Assembly (NCBI RefSeq): GCF_028372415.1
Contig: NC_092872.1
Location: forward strand, 260,549,008-260,613,007
DNA: 64,000 bases
Reading direction: 5' to 3'
DNA from: Notamacropus eugenii
Lineage: Eukaryota; Chordata; Mammalia; Diprotodontia; Macropodidae
Shown: positions 25,346-64,000 of the stretch, in pieces
Numbering within the stretch: the first letter of the stretch is position 1
How the letters are laid out: each line of letters opens with the position of its first letter
Made by a program: the position numbers and the translations under genes
Notes under the pieces: model-generated
The model's database searches: none
What the model saw: only the letters and a program-made list of their open reading frames with translations
What the model was told of the DNA's origin: nothing

Positions 25346-26504
25346 TCCTCCTGCCTTCTGATCTTGTGTTCTGTCTTTGTATCCCCCTCACTTTGTACGG
25401 CAGATATTTATTAAATGTCATTTTCAAAGAAATGTTTGTTTCTTTTTATGACTGTGTGGCTTATGTCCAATTGAACACTTATCTACTGTTGCAGAAACCC
25501 AAAGTAAAAACCTCTGGGCAGGTAGATCTTGCCAAACCTCTTGCCAGCAGGAGGCCAATCTATGAATATTAACTGTAACTAACAAAATTCAATTCAAAAT
25601 AGATTCATTTCTCAGCAACCTTTTCCAGAGTTGCTGCTTTCACTTTGTATTGGAAGTTGGTGATATGCCATGGCAACACTTAACACCCCTTGGGATGCTC
25701 AGGATGCTGGTCTGCAATGTTGAATCCCTTGGCAGGTTTCTCTGCCTGCGAAATAGCTTTCCAGCTCATGCTGTGTACGATTCATTTTCCAGGCATATTT
25801 CAAAAGAGGATTAGAGTTGGGGGTTTGGAACTGAGATCCTAAAATTTAGTTAAAATAAAAATGTGCAGTGATATCATCAGTGTCTGAGTGATAAGCAAAG
25901 AGATCACTTCCATTACTTATAACATGGTGAAACAACTGAATCGGAGTGAACAGTGAAGCAGGAGACATCATAGTACTCCCAAGATTATAATCTAAATTAT
26001 TGCTGATAGGAGTTTTTGCATTCTGGGGCATCAATCCATTTGGGTTTTGCTTATAGTTGCTTATGATTGATAGGATCCCATTGATTCAGTAGAATGACCA
26101 CTCATTTGGTCATTGGAGGGGAATCACACATTTAGAATAACAAGAGCTAACATATAAAGAATGTCCCTGGGGAAGTGGGACAAGAAACAATTGACCAGTC
26201 ATGGAGCAAAAAAGGAGAGATGATATGCCCTGCTACATGAGGACTGCACGCATCTTTGGTTAACATCAAGAGACCTAGAAGAAGATTCCTGCTTGTGGTA
26301 GATTGACAGAACAACATGGACAAGGGTCGAACAGGATGGGGATGGCTGACTGGGCTGCCATCTGCATGTCGGATGGAAATTGTATCAAGGAAATTGTATT
26401 TTCCCAAATCCTAATGAAATTGGTTCCTCAGATCTATCCTTCCTCTGATGATTATAATTAAGCAATTTGTCCAGGGAAGGGGATTTCCCTTGTATATTAA
26501 CCTG

Positions 26505-26755
26505 TAGTAGAGGCTGCTAGAGGGTATAATGGACAGAATGCTGGCCTTTGAATCAGGAAGACTTGAGTTTGAATTCTTCCTCAGACACACTAACTGTGCG
26601 GTTCTGGGCAAGTCACTTTAATCTTTCAGCCTTGGTTTCCTCATCTGTAGAATGGAGATAACCTATTTCACAAAGCTGACATGAGGATCAAATGAGATAT
26701 GTGTAAAGCTCTTTACAAACTTTAGACAGCTATATAAATGTTAGATATTAGGATT
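26505..26755 (+). repeat. CORE-SINE with MIR-type 3' end
   Basis: 'gaatcaggaagacttgagtt', 'gggcaagtcactttaatctt', 'atgaggatcaaatgagatat' and 'aaagctctttacaaacttta' occur in order. Confidence 0.85.
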
Positions 26756-27022
26756 AGCTACTGAATTCAGCATTAGGATTCATTAATATTGAAACACAAG
26801 AGCTTAAAGTAGAGAGTGGTTCTTTATACCTATTAACTAGCATCCAATTAATCCAGTGGTAAACAATCCTTAAATTTCAACATGTCTATTAAGACTTATT
26901 TTGTTTTAAAGTTTAGCAACAGAAATAGAGAAGTTGATCAATGAAACAGATCAGGTACACAACATACAGGAACAAATGAGAACAGTGGTCTAATGTTTGA
27001 TAAAACCAAAGACTGAAGCTTC

Positions 27023-27268
27023 TGGGGTTGTTCAGTTGTATCTGATTCTTTGTGACCCTATTTGGGGTTTTCTTGGCAGAGATACTGGAGTGGTTTGCCA
27101 TTTCCTTCTCCAGCTTATTTTACAGATGAGGAAACTGAGGCAAATAGGGTTAAGTGACTTGCCCAGGTCACACAGCTAGTAAGTATCTGAGGCTAGATTT
27201 GAACTCCTGAAGAGGAATCTTCCTAACTCAAAGCCCTGAATTCTATCTACTGCACCATCTGGCTACAA
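27023..27268 (-). repeat. CORE-SINE, antisense
   Basis: 'gttgttcagttgtatctgat', 'ttggggttttcttggcagag', 'gaaactgaggcaaatagggt' and 'ctactgcaccatctggctac'. Confidence 0.88.
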
Positions 27269-27619
27269 CTGGGATAAGAATTCGCTATTCATCAAAAGGT
27301 CCTGGGAAAACTGGAAAGCAATCTGGCAGCAGCTAGGTATAGACCAACATCTCACACTATATAAGAGATAAACCTGAAATGGTACCATACAGACTATCTG
27401 AAATGAACCCTTTTCCCAAAATGTATATCAGAGATAGGTTTAGAGGTAATTTTGAAGCATGTTCTATCCATAAGGCCACATTTATGTATTACAGGGTCAT
27501 CATGCTTGAAATCTCAAAGCTCACCATAGCTCCCCACCCCCGCTTGAAAATACTTTCATTTGAATATATTACCATTAAACTGTTTATTTTTACTGCATGT
27601 TAAATGTTGTTGGTATCAA

Positions 27620-28585
27620 AAATAGCACTTTAAGCCATTCCTCAATTGATAAATGATCAGAAGATATGAAGTTTTCAGATGAAGTAATCGAAGCTATCTA
27701 TAGTCATATAAAAATGCTGACAACTACTGATAGGAGAAATGCAAATTAAAACAATTCTGAGGTACTACCTTGTACCTATTAGATTGACTAATAGGACAGA
27801 AAAGGAAAATGACAAATATTGAAGGAGATCCCTGGGAAAATGAGACATTAATGCACTGTTGGAGTTGTGAACTGATTCAACCATTCTGTAGAGCAATTTG
27901 GAACTATGTTCAAAGGGCTATAAAACCATGCATACCTTTAGACCTAGCAAAACCACTACTAGATCTGTGTACCAAAAGAAATAAGAAGCAAACAGGAAAA
28001 GGACCTATATGCACAAAAACAGCTATTTTCTTGGGGTAAAGAATTGGAAATTGAGGGGATGTCCATCAGTTGAGGAATGCCTGAACAAATTGTGGTTATG
28101 TAATTGTGATGGAATACCATTGTGCTACAAGAACTGATTCGCAGAATGCTTTCAGAAAAACCTGGAGTGACTTACATGAGCTTATATAAAGTGAAATGTA
28201 CTGTTTACAAAATAATATTGTAAGATGATCAGCTATGAATGACTTATTTTCAGCAATACAGTGATCTAAGACAACTCTAAACAACTTACGTTCAAATGCT
28301 GTCCATTCCCAGAGAAAGAACTGATGGTGTCTGAATACAGATTGAAGCATACTTTTTTTACTTTTATTTTTCTGAAGTTTTTTTTTGCTTTTTTTGATCT
28401 ACATTTGCTTTCACAACATGACTATTATGGAAATGTTTTGCATGTATATAACCTATATCGAATTGTTTGTCTTCTCAGTGAGGTGTGGGGAGGGAGGAAG
28501 GGAGAGAATTTGGAACTCAGAGTTTTAAAAACTAGTGTTAAAAATTGTGTTTACATATATCTGGGAAAAATTTAAAAAAAATCCT
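27620..28585 (+). mobile_element. L1 3' fragment, sense
   Basis: About 1 kb of degraded L1: ORF2 C-terminal phrases (CAAAGGGCTATAAAACCATG, AAAGAATTGGAAATTGAGGG), then the 3'UTR ('tttcacaacatgactattat') and an A-rich end at about 28580. It lies about 1.4 kb before the DNA2 start codon. Confidence 0.8.
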
Positions 28586-28599
28586 AACTAAATAAAGGA

Positions 28600-28785
28600 A
28601 AATAACACTTAAATTGGAGTCCAGAGGACTTGGGCTTTGTCGCCTACTGAGTGTGTGGTCTTGGACAATTCACTTGATCTCTTGGAGCCTTACTTCCTTT
28701 CTCTGCAAAATGAGAAAGTCAGGCTTCTCAGATCTCCTCTGGCTCTAAATCTTAGGATTCCATGATACCTGTGTACATGGTAGCC
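28600..28785 (+). repeat. MIR
   Basis: 'ggacttgggctttgtcgcct', 'ggacaattcacttgatctct' and 'gatctcctctggctctaaat' occur in MIR order. Confidence 0.7.
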
Positions 28786-28914
28786 TTTTAATAAATGTTT
28801 TTACTCTTTCAGGAAGTATTAAGCATGGACCATGGTCAGGGCCATGGAAGTCCCTGAGATAAAAAAGAAACAGTCTTTGACCTTGAATTTACATTGTGCT
28901 GGTGGAATCATGGC

Positions 28915-29130
28915 CTGTGTGTTTGCCCATGCCATGACTTGCACTTGACTGTTTTGGGTGAGGGAGGGCAGTGCAGGTCACCAGCCTCATCCGGATGAGG
29001 CAGTTGGGGGGAAGTGACTTGCCCAAGGTCACACAGCTAGTGAGTTAAGTATCTGAGGTGAGATCTGAACGCAGATGCTCCGGACTCCTGCACTGGGGCT
29101 CTATCCACTGCACCCCTCGGCTGCCCTGCT
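28915..29130 (-). repeat. SINE pieces: palindrome-family fragment and antisense CORE-SINE
   Basis: 28930-28995 ('cttgcacttgactgttttgg', 'gtgcaggtcaccagcctcat') matches the arms of the palindrome at 44404-44888. 28995-29130 is an antisense CORE-SINE end ('cttgcccaaggtcacacagc'). Confidence 0.65.
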
Positions 29131-29275
29131 GGTGAAATACAACCTTGGGCAAGTCCCCTAACCCTGTTTGCCTCAGTTTCCTTGTCTGTAAAATGAGCTG
29201 GCAAATCGCTTCGGTGTCTTTGCCAAAAAACCCCATTGGGGTCGGGCAAAGTCGTGCGGTTTGAGTAACAGCCAG
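29131..29275 (+). repeat. CORE-SINE 3' part beside the DNA2 CpG island
   Basis: 'cctcagtttccttgtctgta', 'gagctggcaaatcgcttcgg' and 'accccattggggtcgggcaa'. Its CpGs are better kept than in other copies, as expected if the germline island edge is unmethylated. Confidence 0.75.
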
Positions 29276-29868
29276 TGAAGACGGGGTTCTTACCCCCTGC
29301 GGGGGGGGGGGGCATGATAAGCTCCTATCCGGACAGGCGGCACACCTCGGACCGGGGTGGGGAAGTGGGATCCCCACGCACCTCCACGCGAGTGGAGGAC
29401 GGGTTTTGGGAGTGAACCACGCGGGCACATCCAGCTGAGCGGCCCTGGCCCAGTCTCCTCCCCCCTCTGCCTCAGTTTACCCCTCTGTGAAATGAGCTGA
29501 CAACAGCTCCCAGGTGTGCTGTGAGGGCAGAGCCCCTGAAACCTCCAGGGGCGATGGCAGTGGCAGTGGCTGGGACGGCTGCGGTGCTGACCAGGTGCCC
29601 AGGACAAGCGGCCAGCACCCCGAAAGGCGCAGGGACACGCGCTCGCCGGGGGCGGGGAGCCACTCTCCAGCTCCGGACCCCCTGCGACCGTCCGTTGGGG
29701 GTGGTTTGTCCTCTTTGTCCTGAGGGGGTGGGGGAGAGAAAGCAGCGGCTCGTTCATCCGAGAAGGTTCCTTAGAAGCCGACTAAAAAGGCAGCTGGAAC
29801 CGCCCCCGCCTCCCAGCAGGGGGCTCGGACCCGGGCTCAGCCCGCGTAGCTGGGGGGAGGAGACTCTG

Positions 29869-29880
29869 GGCGCATGCGCA
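29869..29880. promoter_or_regulatory. NRF-1 binding site (GGCGCATGCGCA)
   Basis: The core GCGCATGCGC is a perfect palindrome matching the NRF-1 consensus YGCGCAYGCGCR in all but the first base. It is centred about 87 bases before the DNA2 start codon, a usual place for NRF-1 sites in CpG-island promoters. NRF-1 controls many genes for mitochondrial function and DNA replication, which suits DNA2. Confidence 0.7.
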
Positions 29881-29961
29881 GCCGCGCCGCCCGCCCCGCC
29901 AGGCTCCGCGTGCGCCGCCGGTCCGGAGGGACTCAGCCGGGGGTCCCGGGCAGGCCGAGCG

Positions 29962-62165
<32,204 letters not shown>

Positions 62166-62912
62166 GTGAATATCATAGTGTCATCTTTTTGATAAATTGC
62201 ATCTCTCCAGATATGTTAGGTTATATTATTTAAATCTCTATAAATTCATTTGAGAAATGTCAGTATTTTTGCTCTATCTGTTCAACCTAATCATGTGCTG
62301 GAAATCCTGCCTCTATGAATTCATTTCTTCTTTGATTTCTTTCAAGGTAATTTTGAAGTTGCCTTTTTAGAGAGTTCATATATGTCTGTGGAAATGAGTA
62401 ACCTATTATGCTCTTTAGAAAGATTGTAACATAGTAGGAATGGTGACCACACTAATCTTGGACAAGGTCAGGTGTTAGCGTAGATGACCATTATTTCTGT
62501 TTGTTTAGCTTTAAAGTAATTTTTCCTGACTCAGAAATCATCTGTTATAATTCTGATGAGTAGGGCTAACTAATTCACTTGCAGGATCTCATGAAACATA
62601 CAATTTGTGGTGGATTTGTCAAGGTTCATTTTTTGATTCTCAGCTTTAGTTTTCAGGATTTTGATTCCACAGAATATCAGAACTGGAAGGAAAAGATTTC
62701 AGAAACCCTATAGTCCAACCCACCCTTGAATCAGAATTTCTTACACAATATACCTGCCAAGTGGTCATCAAGTTTGGGAGGAGGAACCTGCTGCAACTTA
62801 GAATAGCCTGTTCCACTCTTGGAAAGCTCTCATTAGAGAAGCAGAGATTTAGAGCTGGAAAGAATCTCAAAAGTCATCTTGTCCTAGCCCCTCATTTTAA
62901 AGATGGAAATTG

Positions 62913-63465
62913 CTAGAGAGCAATTTGGAATTATGCCCAAAGGGCTATAAAAATGTGCATACCCTTTGACCCAGCAATACTGCTTCTAGGGCTGTATCCC
63001 AAAGAGATCATAAAAATGAGAAAAGGATCTACATGTATAAAAATATTTATAGCAGCCCTTTTTGTGGTAGACAAGAACTGGAAATCTAGGGGATGCCTAT
63101 CAATTGGGGAATGGCTGAGCAAGTTGTGGTGTATGAATGTAATGGAATACTGTTGTGCTCTAAGAAATGACAAACAGGACGACTTCAGAAAATTCAGAAA
63201 AGCCTTATATGAACCAGTGCTGAGTGAAAGGAGCAGAACCAGGAGAACATTGTACACAGTAACAGCCACAGTGTGTGAGGACTGATTTTGATAGACTTAA
63301 CCTTCACAGCAATGCAAGGACCTAAAACATTTCCAAAGGACTCATGATGCATATCCACATCCTGAGATAGAACTATGGAATTGGAACCGAGAATGAAGCA
63401 AGAGCTTACGGAAGTGATTACTGAAAACTGAAAACAAATAGGTTAATAAATTTGAGGGGAAAAAA
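62913..63465 (+). mobile_element. L1 3' fragment, sense, inserted in a MIR
   Basis: ORF2 C-terminal part (open on + from 62953 to 63285, with residues NVMEYCCALRNDKQDDFRKF) and an A-rich end. Flanking 14-mers AAAGATGGAAATTG (62899-62912) and AAAGATGGAAACTG (63466-63479) differ at one base and are the target-site duplication; the target was an antisense MIR. Confidence 0.87.
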
Positions 63466-63754
63466 AAAGATGGAAACTGAGACCCAGAGAGGAAAGTGAC
63501 TGACTTAAGGTCTCACAGGTAGCACATAGCAGAGGTGGAATTTGAATCTAGTTTTTTTGACTTCAAACCCAGTGATCTTTCCGTTCACCACAATGCTTGT
63601 CATTCCCTGATAGCAAGTTTTTCTATATATTTATTAAGATATATAGATATCTTCTCTGCACCTTCCCCACCATTACTCCTGATTCTTCTTTCTGGGACCA
63701 AGCAGAATAAATCTCCTTACTCTTCCATTTCAAAGGCCATCAGATATATAGGTA

Positions 63755-64000
63755 ATATGTGCAGCTAGGTGCCATAGTGGATAGAATACTGGGCTTGACC
63801 TCAGGAAGGCCTGAGTTCAAATCTAGCTTCATTTACATACTAGCTTTGTGACCCTGGGTAAGTCACTTAATCTCTGTTAGTCTCAGCTCCCTTGTCTGTA
63901 AAATGGGGATAATAACAGTACTTACATCCAAAGATTGTTGTGAGGACTACATGAGGTAATAATTGTGAAGTGTTTAACCTGTGCCTGGCACAAGGTAAGT
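63755..64000 (+). repeat. CORE-SINE cut by window end
   Basis: 'cagctaggtgccatagtgga', 'ggcctgagttcaaatctagc', 'ggtaagtcacttaatctctg' and 'ttgtgaggactacatgaggt'. Confidence 0.87.

Larger units (their letters stand above)
19831..29299. other. Intergenic region between SLC25A16 and DNA2
   Basis: About 9.5 kb without a recognisable gene on either strand. It is filled by SINEs (20127-21165, 23380-23610, 26505-26755, 27023-27268, 28600-29275), old LINE relics, one 3' L1 fragment (27620-28585) and unique sequence (19831-20120, 21200-22020, 25580-26500). Confidence 0.65.
62166..64000 (+). other. DNA2 intron 17, partial
   Basis: Runs to the window end. 62166-62640 is unrecognised; then old MIR/L2-like DNA (62640-62912), an L1 (62913-63465), the rest of the interrupted MIR (63466-63600) and a SINE (63755-64000). 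Confidence 0.6.

Noticed and set aside
29037..29757. Long minus-strand open frames of 92-155 codons beside DNA2 exon 1
   Set aside because: They lie in GC-rich CpG-island DNA and SINE pieces, overlap each other in different frames and resemble no protein family.

Overview
The window is nuclear DNA of a mammal, most likely a marsupial. Two orthologous protein genes can be read exon by exon on the + strand. The spaces between exons are packed with the CORE-SINE (THER/MIR type) and L1 families typical of opossum, wallaby and Tasmanian devil genomes. The species cannot be told from the sequence.

Layout: (1) 1-19830 holds the 3' seven coding exons of SLC25A16, a mitochondrial inner-membrane carrier, followed by a 3'UTR of about 1.6 kb with two Pumilio-type elements and a poly(A) signal. 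Its first exons lie upstream of the window. (2) 19830-29300 is intergenic, with SINEs, ancient LINE-like repeats and one 3' L1 fragment; no gene is seen. (3) 29300-30480 is a CpG island with a consensus NRF-1 palindrome and the first exon of DNA2. (4) 29962-62165 carries 17 consecutive DNA2 exons, coding 902 residues in one unbroken frame. They include the Fe-S cysteines, the RecB-type nuclease residues and helicase motifs from the P-loop through QYR. The last exons (helicase motifs V and VI and the C-terminus) lie beyond position 64000. Gene order and direction (SLC25A16 then DNA2, same strand) match the human 10q21 arrangement as I remember it.

The two genes are neighbours but not an operon. 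SLC25A16 is a mitochondrial transporter. DNA2 is a nuclease-helicase for Okazaki-fragment processing, DNA end resection and mitochondrial DNA maintenance.

The most unusual structures lie in DNA2 introns. One is an antisense processed pseudogene of clathrin light chain A, with 11-bp target-site duplications, ending 48 bases before exon 3. Intron 9 has an L1 site hit twice, leaving three copies of one 15-bp target. Intron 2 has an L1-in-L1 insertion with a 16-bp duplication. Intron 6 has a near-palindrome of about 485 bp that could fold into a long hairpin. I found no novel gene system, CRISPR array or bacterial or viral element. All exon borders were read by eye from splice signals, frame continuity and remembered homologues; no alignment was run.
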